Assembly (NCBI GenBank): GCA_949289295.1
Contig: CASENM010000016.1
Coordinates: forward strand, 1 to 64,000
From: an uncultured Bacteroides sp.
Lineage (GTDB): Bacteria; Bacteroidota; Bacteroidia; Bacteroidales; Bacteroidaceae
Direction of reading: 5' to 3'
DNA length: 64,000 bases
Shown here: positions 43,857 to 52,171 of the stretch, one piece after another
Position numbering within the stretch: the first letter of the stretch is position 1
Layout of the letters: each line of letters begins with the position of its first letter
The notes under the pieces: model-generated
Told to the model about the DNA's origin: nothing
The model's database searches: none
Seen by the model: only the letters and a program-made list of their open reading frames with translations
Made by a program: the position numbers and the translations under genes

Positions 43857-45338
43857 ATGCCGATGAAGTACGATGTGATTGTGGTCGGAAGCGGTCTTGG
43901 AGGGCTGGAGTGTGCCTATATCCTTGCCCGGAGCGGGCGGAGCGTGCTCGTGCTGGAAAAGGGGGCGCAGGCCGGAGGCTGTATGCAGAGCTATTGCCGG
44001 AAAGGAATGTGGTATGATACCGGATTCCACTATGTGGGAGGACTTGGCGAAGGCCAGTCGCTTCATTCCGCATTCCGTTGTCTGGGCTTGCTCCGTTTGC
44101 CGTGGCAGCGTATGGACAGGCATTTCGACCGGGTGACCATCGGGAATCGGACTTTCCCGTACGTGGAAGGCTTTGACGAGTTCGCCCGTACGTTGGCGGA
44201 TTGTTTTCCGGCCGAACGTCGTTCGATTCAGGAGTATGCCGGTCTGCTTCGCCGTGCCGGAGAAGAACAATGGCTGGCTTTGGATCCGGCTTCCGGCGGT
44301 CTGGATTCACTCTCTTTCATGTCCGATACAGGGGCTTATCCTTATCTGAAGGAGAAATTCAGTGACCCTTTGCTGATAGATGTATTGAGCGGCACGTCCT
44401 TGAAAATGGAGTTGCGTAAAGAAACCCTTCCGTTGTTCACCTTTGTGCATGGCAACAGCAGTTTCATCGAGAGCAGCTGGAGACTGAAGGGCGATGGAGC
44501 GCTGATTGTCCGTACGTTGGTGGACGGCATCCGTGAGTGTGGGGGAGAAGTCATCTGCCGTGCGGAAGTGGAAGAGCTGGTGGAGAAAGAGGGCCGTCTG
44601 GTGCAGGCCCGATGTACGGACGGAAGAGTGTTCGAAGGGGATGTCTTTGTGAGCGACGTGCATCCGGCCGTCACTTGCGGCTGGGTGAAACAGAGCGGGC
44701 TAATAAAGAAAGTGTTCCGCAACCGGATGAACCGTCTGGAGAACACGTTCGGGATGTGTACGGTTTCGCTCCGCATCAAGCCCCATTCGCTTCCCTATTT
44801 CAACTACAACCGGTATGTGTACCGCAAGTCCGGAGTCTGGACATTCTATCTGGAGGAAGGTCCTGTGGGAGGAGTATTGGTGAGTTGCCGGATTCCTGAT
44901 GACGATAGCGGTTATACCCGTCAGGTAGATTTGCTCACTCCGATGCGCCGGGCACAATGTGACGCATGGGCATCGACCACGGTGGGCCGGAGAGGGGAGG
45001 ATTATGTGAGGATGAAGGAACGTATGGCCGATGAGTGCGTGTACCTGGCGGAAGAGGTGATTCCCGGACTTCGGGAGATGGTGGAGGAGCATTATGTGAG
45101 CACGCCCCTGACTTACCGGGATTATACGTCCGCCCCTGAAGGTTCTGCCTACGGCGTGCGCAAGGATTTCAACGCGCCGCTCCTGACGATGCTTTCGCCC
45201 CATACGCCGATTCCCAATCTGTTGCTGACAGGGCAGAACCTGATGCTGCACGGGCTTCATGGAGTCACGATGACGGCATTCCTGACCTGCGCGGAGATTC
45301 TGGGACGGGAGAAAATACGAAAACTGATTGAAAATTAA
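43857..45338 (+). CDS. CrtI/RetSat-like FAD-dependent oxidoreductase
   Basis: 493 aa. N-terminal dinucleotide-binding motif VVGSGLGGLECAYILARSG followed by VLVLEKGAQAGGCMQSY, and a C-terminal FAD-closing segment NLLLTGQNLMLHGLHGVTMT. The layout matches phytoene desaturase and all-trans-retinol 13,14-reductase relatives, which add or remove double bonds in long conjugated lipids. In this operon it could saturate, desaturate or isomerise a polyene chain. It begins 5 nt after the second hotdog gene and precedes fabG by 23 nt. Confidence 0.82.
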   Translation: MPMKYDVIVVGSGLGGLECAYILARSGRSVLVLEKGAQAGGCMQSYCRKGMWYDTGFHYVGGLGEGQSLHSAFRCLGLLRLPWQRMDRHFDRVTIGNRTFPYVEGFDEFARTLADCFPAERRSIQEYAGLLRRAGEEQWLALDPASGGLDSLSFMSDTGAYPYLKEKFSDPLLIDVLSGTSLKMELRKETLPLFTFVHGNSSFIESSWRLKGDGALIVRTLVDGIRECGGEVICRAEVEELVEKEGRLVQARCTDGRVFEGDVFVSDVHPAVTCGWVKQSGLIKKVFRNRMNRLENTFGMCTVSLRIKPHSLPYFNYNRYVYRKSGVWTFYLEEGPVGGVLVSCRIPDDDSGYTRQVDLLTPMRRAQCDAWASTTVGRRGEDYVRMKERMADECVYLAEEVIPGLREMVEEHYVSTPLTYRDYTSAPEGSAYGVRKDFNAPLLTMLSPHTPIPNLLLTGQNLMLHGLHGVTMTAFLTCAEILGREKIRKLIEN

Positions 45339-45361
45339 ATCCTTTAAAGAACACAAAAATC

Positions 45362-46090
45362 ATGAAATATGCGTTGGTGACAGGAGGCAGCCGGGGAATA
45401 GGCCGGGCTGTCTGCATCAAACTGGCTCAGATGGGATATCAGATTCTCATCAACTATGCGAGCCGTACGGATGAAGCGGAAAAGACGCTTGAACTGGTCC
45501 GTCAGGCGGGACAGGACGGAGAGTTGCTGAAATTTGACGTGAGCGACGCCAGACAGACCTTGGAGGCACTTGAGGCATGGGGAGACGCACACCCCGACGA
45601 ATATATCGAGGTGCTGGTCAACAATGCCGGAATCCGCCGGGACAACATCATGGCTTTGATGCCCGAAGAGGACTGGCACCGTGTGCTTGACATCACTCTC
45701 GACGGGTTCTATAACGTGACCCAGTCTTTGTTGCAGCCCATGATGTTCCATAAATACGGGCGTATCGTGAACATGGCCAGTGTGAGCGGTCTGAAAGGAT
45801 TGCCGGGACAGGTGAACTATTCGGCAGCCAAGGGAGGCCTTATTGCGGCGACCAAGGCTTTGGCGCAGGAAGTGGCCCGTAAGAATGTCACGGTCAATGC
45901 GGTGGCTCCGGGATTCATAAAGACCGATATGGTGGAGGGACTTGATGAGGCGGCGCTGAAGAAAACCATTCCGGCCAACCGTTTCGGAACACCGGAAGAG
46001 GTGGCCGAACTGGTAGGCTTTCTGGTATCGCCCCATGCCGGATACATCACGGGCAATGTCGTTTCAATCAACGGAGGGCTTTATACGTGA
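45362..46090 (+). CDS. fabG: 3-oxoacyl-ACP reductase (SDR)
   Basis: 242-aa short-chain dehydrogenase. NADP-binding VTGGSRGIGRAV, structural NNAG at LVNNAGIRRDN, catalytic Ser/Tyr/Lys in MASVSGLKG and VNYSAAKGG, and the FabG-type end GNVVSINGG. It should reduce the 3-oxoacyl-ACP made by the ketosynthase before dehydration. The thioesterase gene starts within its stop codon region (4-bp GTGA overlap). The fabG symbol is used by family; a separate housekeeping copy is expected elsewhere. Confidence 0.9.
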   Translation: MKYALVTGGSRGIGRAVCIKLAQMGYQILINYASRTDEAEKTLELVRQAGQDGELLKFDVSDARQTLEALEAWGDAHPDEYIEVLVNNAGIRRDNIMALMPEEDWHRVLDITLDGFYNVTQSLLQPMMFHKYGRIVNMASVSGLKGLPGQVNYSAAKGGLIAATKALAQEVARKNVTVNAVAPGFIKTDMVEGLDEAALKKTIPANRFGTPEEVAELVGFLVSPHAGYITGNVVSINGGLYT

Positions 46091-46524
46091 AAACGCTGGA
46101 GGATATCTGTCGGGTGCCGGTCAGGTTCAGTGAAATCGATTCCATGCGGAGGGTGTGGCACGGCTCTTTCGTGACCTACTTTGAGGACGGGCGCGAGTCG
46201 TTCGGACGCCGTTATCCCGGAATCGGTTATGCCGATATGCAGCGTGAAGGCATCTATGCACCGGTTTACGACCTCCATGTAAGGTATCTGGCCCCCTTGG
46301 CACTCAATGACAGGGCGGTAATCCATACGACGTATGTCTATAAACCGGGCGCACGGCTTGACTATCATTTCCGGGTGTTCAGGGAAAGCGACGGAGCACT
46401 GTGCGCGGAAGGAGAGACCGTGCAGCTTTTCATTGACGGGCAAGGGGAGCTGATGTTGGACAAACCCGATTATTTCCGGGAATGGCAGAAGAGATATCTG
46501 TCGTTGCCGGAGGAGGAATTATAA
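46087..46524 (+). CDS. YbgC/4HBT-type acyl thioesterase
   Basis: 145-aa hotdog protein with a GTG start at 46087 overlapping the fabG stop. The region VRFSEIDSMRRVWHGSFVTY followed by FEDGRESF matches the YbgC/4-hydroxybenzoyl-CoA thioesterase active-site helix; here the usual catalytic Asp lies in EIDS and the His in VWHGS. It would release a finished acyl chain from ACP or CoA. A CDP-alcohol phosphotransferase gene follows after 12 nt. This form is also found in aryl polyene clusters. Confidence 0.8.
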   Translation: MKTLEDICRVPVRFSEIDSMRRVWHGSFVTYFEDGRESFGRRYPGIGYADMQREGIYAPVYDLHVRYLAPLALNDRAVIHTTYVYKPGARLDYHFRVFRESDGALCAEGETVQLFIDGQGELMLDKPDYFREWQKRYLSLPEEEL

Positions 46525-46536
46525 AACAAGTCTGTT

Positions 46537-47526
46537 ATGTCGAAAGAGAATGTGAAATCCACTTATAAGTCGGACGATACGGAGGAGTGGCTCGACCGGG
46601 TATGGACACGCCCCATCGGTTATTGGTGGGCCCGTCTGTTTGAGCGGATGAATGTCCATCCCAATACGGTGACCGTCCTGTCGATGATTATCGGAGCAGG
46701 CTCGTCCGTGTTTTTCGCCCATGGCTCCTATCGCACGGAGGGAACGGAAGGACTTCTGTATAATGTGATGGCCGTCCTGCTGCTGGCATGGGCCAATTTC
46801 TATGACAGTGCCGACGGGCAATTGGCGCGCATGACGGGGAAAAAGACGCGGCTCGGCCGCATTCTGGACGGTGCGGCCAGTGAGGTATGGTTCATCCCGA
46901 TCTATCTTTCCCTCGTCTACCGCTTCTTTGTACATCATGCGTGGGAATTCCAGTGGCTGGGCATTGAAGACACTCCCCGGAACGCGTGGGCCGCTACCTT
47001 GGTGTTGTTGGCTTTCGTGCTCTATTCGGGTTTTGTCTGCCATAGCCGTCAGTGCGGCATTGCCGATTACTACAGGCAGATTCACCTTTTTTTCCTGAAA
47101 GGAGAGACCGGAAGTGAACTGGACAATTCGGTGCAGCAACAAAAACTGTATGACGAAACCCCTTGGAAAGGCAATTTCCTTTGGAAGGCGTTTCTGAAGA
47201 CATACGTCAATTATACGAGGACGCAGGAAAGTCAGACTCCGGACTTCCAGCGGCTGATGGGGATGTTGCGTGAGAAATATGGGGCAACGGAGAATATTCC
47301 CCAGTCGTTCCGTGACCGGTTCCGCACACTTTCCCTTCCCCTGATGAAGTGGACGAATATCCTGACGTTCAACACACGCGCCCTTGTGCTGTATGCCGTT
47401 TGTCTGGCCGACCTTCCATGGCTGTATTTCGTATTTGAGATTGTCGTCATGTCGGCTCTCTGCCGGTATATGAAAATGAAGCACGAACGTTTTTGCAGAG
47501 AACTCTGTGACGAAATGAAAGATTGA
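46537..47526 (+). CDS. CDP-alcohol phosphotransferase-family membrane enzyme (paralogue 2)
   Basis: 329-aa polytopic membrane protein, homologous along its whole length to the gene at 33306 (shared blocks ARMTGKKTR, HSRQCGIADYYRQIHLFFLK, LPLMKWTNILTFNTRA). The catalytic motif runs from D90 and D93 (YDSADGQLAR) through G107 to D111 (RILD); the fourth Asp position (115) is Ser with Glu one residue later (GAASE), mirroring the change in paralogue 1. It should join a phospho-alcohol to a lipid or similar acceptor. Placed 12 nt after the thioesterase and 10 nt before the DUF5686 gene, it ties the acyl-assembly line to phospholipid-like product formation. Confidence 0.84.
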   Translation: MSKENVKSTYKSDDTEEWLDRVWTRPIGYWWARLFERMNVHPNTVTVLSMIIGAGSSVFFAHGSYRTEGTEGLLYNVMAVLLLAWANFYDSADGQLARMTGKKTRLGRILDGAASEVWFIPIYLSLVYRFFVHHAWEFQWLGIEDTPRNAWAATLVLLAFVLYSGFVCHSRQCGIADYYRQIHLFFLKGETGSELDNSVQQQKLYDETPWKGNFLWKAFLKTYVNYTRTQESQTPDFQRLMGMLREKYGATENIPQSFRDRFRTLSLPLMKWTNILTFNTRALVLYAVCLADLPWLYFVFEIVVMSALCRYMKMKHERFCRELCDEMKD

Positions 47527-47536
47527 TTTTTTTAGA

Positions 47537-50092
47537 ATGAAAACCAGAATATTAAGTTTGCTTGTTTCTTTGTGTATGGTGTCAGCCGTCTGCGGACAGA
47601 CCACACTTGTCAAGGGTATCGTGACCGATTCGATAAGTGGGGAGCCTCTGCCCTACGCCTCCGTGTTGCTTGAAGGGACGGACAGCGGTGCCATGACAGA
47701 TGACAACGGCCGGTTTTCATTCTCTACCTCCAGGAAGAACACGGTGCTTGAGGCGTCTTATTTGGGTTATGACCCGAAGAAAGTGAAAATCTCGTTGGGA
47801 AAGACGAACAATCTGGATATCCGTCTGGTGCCTTCGGGCATTGTTCTGAATGAGGTCGTAATCAAGCCGAAGCGTGAGAAATACCGGAGGCGTGACAATC
47901 CCGCGGTACGTTTCGTGCGCAAGGTGATTGACACGCGTGACAAGCATGCTCCGTCCAATCATGCGTATTTCAGCTACGACCAGTATGAAAAGATTGTCTT
48001 TGCCGTGAATGACTATGTGCCCAAGAAGAAGAAAGACGGGAAGCCCGGCAAGTTCGATTTTCTGGCCGATTTTGTCGATACACTCGAAATCGGCACCACC
48101 GTACTTCCCGTGTCCGAAAAGGAGAAGATACAGACCGTCTATTTCCGCAAATCCCCCAAATCAGAGAAACGGTTGGTGAAGGCCACCCAGTCGGCCGGTG
48201 TGGACGAGGTGTTCTCACGCGACGGAATCCAGCAGTTCCTGGATGAGGCGTTTCAGGAAGTGGACATTTTCCAGAACAACATACCGTTGTTCCTCCAGCG
48301 TTTTGTCAGTCCCTTGTCGACCATCGGGCCGGCATTCTATAAATATTATCTGCTCGACACGTTGCAGGTGGAGGGCAAGCCGGTAGTGGATTTGGGCTTT
48401 GTGCCCTTCAATTCCGAATCGTTCGGGTTTACCGGCCATTTGTTCGTGCCGCTCGACTCCACCTATTTCGTGCAGAAAGCCATCCTGAACGTGCCGAAGG
48501 ACATTAATCTGAATTTCGTGTCACAGATGACCATCGAGCAGACCTTTGAACGTGCTCCGGACAGCACGCGTATCATCACGAAAGATGATATCCGGATGAA
48601 CTTCAAGCTGACCGAGAAATCGAAGGGATTCTATGCCCAGCGTCTGAATGTGTACCGGAACCAGTCGTTCGAGAAGCCGGATTCCCTGCATTTGCCTGTT
48701 TTCGACGAGAGTGCGCCGGTCATCACTTTGGACGAGGCTTACAAGCGGGATGATGAGTATTGGGCATCCCACCGTCCGGAAGAAATGAAAAAGAAGAATC
48801 CGAATTCCGTGGCGAAACTCATGGCGAAACTCCGTTCCGTTCCGGTCTTCTATTATACGGAGAAGTTGATTTCGATACTGGTGTCCGGATACATCCCGAC
48901 CGACAAGAATCCGGAGAAGAACAAGTTTGATTTGGGACCGATGAACAGTACCATCAACGGAAACGCCATTGAGGGCGCGCGTTTCCGTGTGGGAGGAGGG
49001 ACCACACCCAGATTCCACAAGAACTGGTTTCTGGAAGGGTATGCGGCATACGGGACAAAAGACCGCAAGATGAAATATGACGCACTGGTGGAATATTCGT
49101 TCAACGACCGCAGGGATTTCCGTCTGGAATTTCCGATGCACTCGCTCCGTCTGGAGTATATGTACGACATCAACAAGCTGGGACAGAACTACATGTACAC
49201 CAGTAAGGACAATGTGATGCTGGCCATCCGACGGAAAAAAGACACGAGAGCCACTTATTTGAGAAAGGGTGAGCTGACCTATACCCGCGAGCATTATAAC
49301 GGTATCTCATACGGTGCGGTTATCCGCAACTTCCGGGAGTATGCCACCGAATATGCGGAGTTCAACCGTATCCATGCCGATGGAAGCGTGACTCCCGTGA
49401 GCCATTATGACATGACGGAACTGGAACTGAAGTTCCGCTACGGGAAGGACGAAAGGTTTTATCAGACACGCACGCAACGGGTCCCCATCACTTATGACGC
49501 GCTGATATTCAATCTCAGTCATGTGATGGCAAAGAAAGGGTTGCTGGGGTCCACGTTCAACTACCACCGTACGGAAGTGGGTATGCAGAAGCGTTTCTGG
49601 TTTTCCGCGTTCGGTTATGCCGACCTGATTCTGAAGGGTGGAAAAGTATGGAGCAAAGTGCCCTATCCGCTGCTGATCATTCCCAATGCCAACCTGACCT
49701 ATACGATCCAGCCTGAGGCCTATACCAACATGAACGCCATGGAGTTCATCAATGATGAATATCTGTCATGGGACTTGACTTACTATCTGAACGGAAACCT
49801 GTTCAACCGCATTCCCCTTGTCAAGAAGCTGAAATGGAGGGAAGTGTTCTGCTTCCGGGGCCTGTGGGGACATCTTACCGACAAGAACAATCCGATGAAG
49901 AATGGGGAAGGACTCTATGCCTTTCCGGCCGGATCCACCACGATGGGAAAAACGCCTTACATGGAAGTCAGCGTAGGCATTGAGAACATCTTCAAGTTTC
50001 TCCGTCTCGACTATGTGTGGCGTCTGAACTACCTTGACAATCCGAATATCCAGCGGAGGGGAGTGCGTGCCACCATGCGCCTGTCGTTCTGA
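47537..50092 (+). CDS. DUF5686 outer-membrane protein with carboxypeptidase-regulatory-like domain
   Basis: 851 aa. Signal peptide (1-20, ending VCGQ), a CarboxypepD_reg-like beta-sandwich (about 24-105: VKGIVTDSISGEPLPYASVL), then the DUF5686 region, mostly beta-strands of a predicted outer-membrane barrel ending in the aromatic strand GVRATMRLSF. The architecture is that of TonB-receptor relatives without plug or TonB box. It is the last gene of the lipid operon (10-nt gap) and may place or handle the product at the outer membrane, which is inference from position only. Only 6 nt separate its stop from the convergent MFS gene stop. Confidence 0.82.
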   Translation: MKTRILSLLVSLCMVSAVCGQTTLVKGIVTDSISGEPLPYASVLLEGTDSGAMTDDNGRFSFSTSRKNTVLEASYLGYDPKKVKISLGKTNNLDIRLVPSGIVLNEVVIKPKREKYRRRDNPAVRFVRKVIDTRDKHAPSNHAYFSYDQYEKIVFAVNDYVPKKKKDGKPGKFDFLADFVDTLEIGTTVLPVSEKEKIQTVYFRKSPKSEKRLVKATQSAGVDEVFSRDGIQQFLDEAFQEVDIFQNNIPLFLQRFVSPLSTIGPAFYKYYLLDTLQVEGKPVVDLGFVPFNSESFGFTGHLFVPLDSTYFVQKAILNVPKDINLNFVSQMTIEQTFERAPDSTRIITKDDIRMNFKLTEKSKGFYAQRLNVYRNQSFEKPDSLHLPVFDESAPVITLDEAYKRDDEYWASHRPEEMKKKNPNSVAKLMAKLRSVPVFYYTEKLISILVSGYIPTDKNPEKNKFDLGPMNSTINGNAIEGARFRVGGGTTPRFHKNWFLEGYAAYGTKDRKMKYDALVEYSFNDRRDFRLEFPMHSLRLEYMYDINKLGQNYMYTSKDNVMLAIRRKKDTRATYLRKGELTYTREHYNGISYGAVIRNFREYATEYAEFNRIHADGSVTPVSHYDMTELELKFRYGKDERFYQTRTQRVPITYDALIFNLSHVMAKKGLLGSTFNYHRTEVGMQKRFWFSAFGYADLILKGGKVWSKVPYPLLIIPNANLTYTIQPEAYTNMNAMEFINDEYLSWDLTYYLNGNLFNRIPLVKKLKWREVFCFRGLWGHLTDKNNPMKNGEGLYAFPAGSTTMGKTPYMEVSVGIENIFKFLRLDYVWRLNYLDNPNIQRRGVRATMRLSF

Positions 50093-50098
50093 CGGACT

Positions 50099-51337
50099 TC
50101 AGGATACTTTATTTGCGGCAGGTGCAACAGGCCGCACATCAGGAAGGAATAGAGCTATCACGCCGAGCAGAGGCAGCCAGGTGCTGACCTTGAAAATGAA
50201 TTCAATGCTTGTCTGGTCGGCCAGCCATCCGAAAAAGGCAGAACCGATGCCTCCCAGTCCGAACATCAGCCCGAAAAAGATGCCTGCTATCATTCCCACT
50301 TTGTCCGGTTTCAAGTCGGTAGCATACACCACTATCGCCGAAAAGGCCGATGCGATGATGAGTCCCGTGATGACAGACATCACAATAGTCCAGAAAAGAT
50401 TGAGATAAGGAAGTGCAAGTGTAAATGGAGCCGCACCGAGAATGGAAAAAAGGATGACATATTTTCGTCCGTAGCGGTCGCCCAGAAAACCTCCGAGCAG
50501 CGTTCCGGCAGCAAAGGCGGCAAGATAGGCAAACAGGCAGTATTGGGATTGTTGCACGGACAAGTTGAATTTTTCCATCAGAAAAAAGGTGAAATAGCTG
50601 GTCATGCAGGCATTGAAGAAGTATTTTGAAAATATCATCAGTACCAGGATGCCCAGTGCTGTTTTCACTGTCTTTTCCGGCAACTGGCAAGGAGCATATT
50701 GCCTTGTGCGGTGGCGGGTCTTGATTTCCGTCAGAACCAGACTGTACCAATAGCCTACACGTGTCAGCAGCATTGAAGCCAGCAAGGCCGCCAATGCGAA
50801 CCACCCTACTGCATGCTGCCCGTAAGGGATGACTACCAAAGCCGCAAGCAGCGGACCGAACGCACTTCCTCCGTTGCCTCCGACCTGAAAGATTGATTGT
50901 GCCAGGCTCTTCTTTCCGCCCGAAGCCATCTGCGCCACACGGGACGCTTCCGGATGGAACACAGAAGAGCCGCAGCCGATTACTGCAACTGCCAGGAGAA
51001 TCAGCAGGAAATTGGGTGCAAAAGCAAGTGCAATCAAGCCTGCAAGGGTGAAGCACATGCCTGCTGCCAGCGAATAGGGTTGCGGATGGCGGTCGGCATA
51101 TCGTCCGACAAAAGGTTGTAGGACGGAAGATGTCAGCTGGAATACCAGCGTTATAATTCCGATTTGGGCGAATGTGAAGCCGAACTTGTCTTTCAGCAGC
51201 GGATAAATGGCCGGAATGACCGACTGAATCATATCGTTCAGCATGTGGCAAATCCCCATGGTGAACAGTATCGTATAGGCTGTTCCTTCCACGAGCCTGG
51301 GGTGTCCCTTCAGTTTTTTCAATACAGCATTGCTCAT
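50099..51337 (-). CDS. Fsr-like MFS efflux transporter
   Basis: 412 aa from the ATG at 51337 (MSNAVLKKLKGHPRL); the open frame continues to 51406 but its extra residues are uncharacteristic. Twelve transmembrane helices. FTMGICHMLNDMIQSVIPAIYPLLK at the start in pieces, then FVGRYADRHPQP, GCGSSVFHPEASRVAQ and SIFQVGGNGGSAFGPLL match the fosmidomycin-resistance (Fsr) family of H+-coupled drug exporters. The natural substrate is unknown. It ends 6 nt from the lipid operon but on the opposite strand. Confidence 0.85.
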   Translation of the reverse strand: MSNAVLKKLKGHPRLVEGTAYTILFTMGICHMLNDMIQSVIPAIYPLLKDKFGFTFAQIGIITLVFQLTSSVLQPFVGRYADRHPQPYSLAAGMCFTLAGLIALAFAPNFLLILLAVAVIGCGSSVFHPEASRVAQMASGGKKSLAQSIFQVGGNGGSAFGPLLAALVVIPYGQHAVGWFALAALLASMLLTRVGYWYSLVLTEIKTRHRTRQYAPCQLPEKTVKTALGILVLMIFSKYFFNACMTSYFTFFLMEKFNLSVQQSQYCLFAYLAAFAAGTLLGGFLGDRYGRKYVILFSILGAAPFTLALPYLNLFWTIVMSVITGLIIASAFSAIVVYATDLKPDKVGMIAGIFFGLMFGLGGIGSAFFGWLADQTSIEFIFKVSTWLPLLGVIALFLPDVRPVAPAANKVS

Positions 51338-51583
51338 GTCTTTTTTTCTGTGAGAGATAATATCCTGATTTGCGCGCAAAAATATAGCTTTTGGACCGAA
51401 AAGCAAACATGTCGGAAAGATTTAACAATGTGCTTGATTGTATGTGCAACTTTTTCAGGTCCAATTATATTGCGTAGGTGTAATATTCAGATATATAGTA
51501 TGTTATGACAATGCAACTATTTTACTTCCCAAAATTCCGAACGATTTCTTACAAAAAAAAGGTTATGTTATCAAATTAAAGAC

Positions 51584-51591
51584 TATCTTTG
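51584..51591 (+). promoter_or_regulatory. Putative -7 box for the vor operon
   Basis: TATCTTTG, an exact TAnnTTTG match 26 nt upstream of the TPR protein ATG at 51618. No clear -33 box. Confidence 0.55.
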
Positions 51592-51617
51592 TCGGGTTAC
51601 AATTGGACAGAAAACAC

Positions 51618-51896
51618 ATGGACGAATTACTGATAAGCATCAAAAAGCAGATAAATGACGGAGACGTATGCGGTGCCATCGGGCAGCTTCAGGAACTTCT
51701 GGCGTCATCATCCGGAGCCAGTTCCGACGCCTACTATCTTCTGGGGAATGCTTATCGCAAGCAAGGTGACTGGCAGGGTGCCCTCAACAATTATCAGGAA
51801 GCCATTGCAATTGACCCGGACAGTCCTGCGGCGGAGGCGCGGAACATCTTGCTCGTCATACTCAATTTTTACAACAAAGATATGTTTAATCAATAA
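51618..51896 (+). CDS. Small TPR protein heading the vor operon
   Basis: 92 aa from the ATG at 51618; the open frame extends to 51438 but crosses the promoter. It holds tetratricopeptide-type helices: SDAYYLLGNAYRKQGDWQ and ALNNYQEAIAIDPDSPAA are a standard TPR pair (residues 36-70), preceded by a helix-turn-helix. TPRs mediate protein contacts, so it may be an assembly or stability factor for the oxidoreductase encoded downstream (18-nt gap). That role is inferred from context. Confidence 0.75.
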   Translation: MDELLISIKKQINDGDVCGAIGQLQELLASSSGASSDAYYLLGNAYRKQGDWQGALNNYQEAIAIDPDSPAAEARNILLVILNFYNKDMFNQ

Positions 51897-51914
51897 AATA
51901 AAGATACGTAATTT

Positions 51915-52142
51915 ATGGCTAAAATGAAAGGTGTGGTGGTGGTGAATACGGAGCGTTGCAAAGGCTGCAACTTGTGTGTGGTAGCCTGTCCGCTTCACGT
52001 GTTGTCGCTCACCCCGAAGGTTAATCAGAAAGGATATAATTTTGTCCAGCAGGTGGTGGAAGATACCTGCAACGGATGCTCTTCATGCGCCATCGTGTGC
52101 CCGGACGGGTGTCTGACCGTCTATAGAGCTAAATGCGAATAG
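51915..52142 (+). CDS. 2x[4Fe-4S] ferredoxin-type delta subunit of 2-oxoacid:ferredoxin oxidoreductase
   Basis: 75 aa with two cysteine sets, CKGCNLCVVACP and CNGCSSCAIVCP, giving two [4Fe-4S] clusters. It is the electron-transfer subunit of the 2-oxoacid oxidoreductase whose other subunits follow. Its stop lies 29 nt before the VorB start. Confidence 0.92.
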   Translation: MAKMKGVVVVNTERCKGCNLCVVACPLHVLSLTPKVNQKGYNFVQQVVEDTCNGCSSCAIVCPDGCLTVYRAKCE

Positions 52143-52171
52143 GTAACAAAAAACTATCAAAAGAAAGAATT

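Noticed and set aside
40267-47526. A complete aryl polyene/flexirubin cluster
   Set aside because: There is only one ketosynthase, with no chain-length factor, acyltransferase, aromatic-acid ligase or dialkylresorcinol gene, so the name would overstate what is present.
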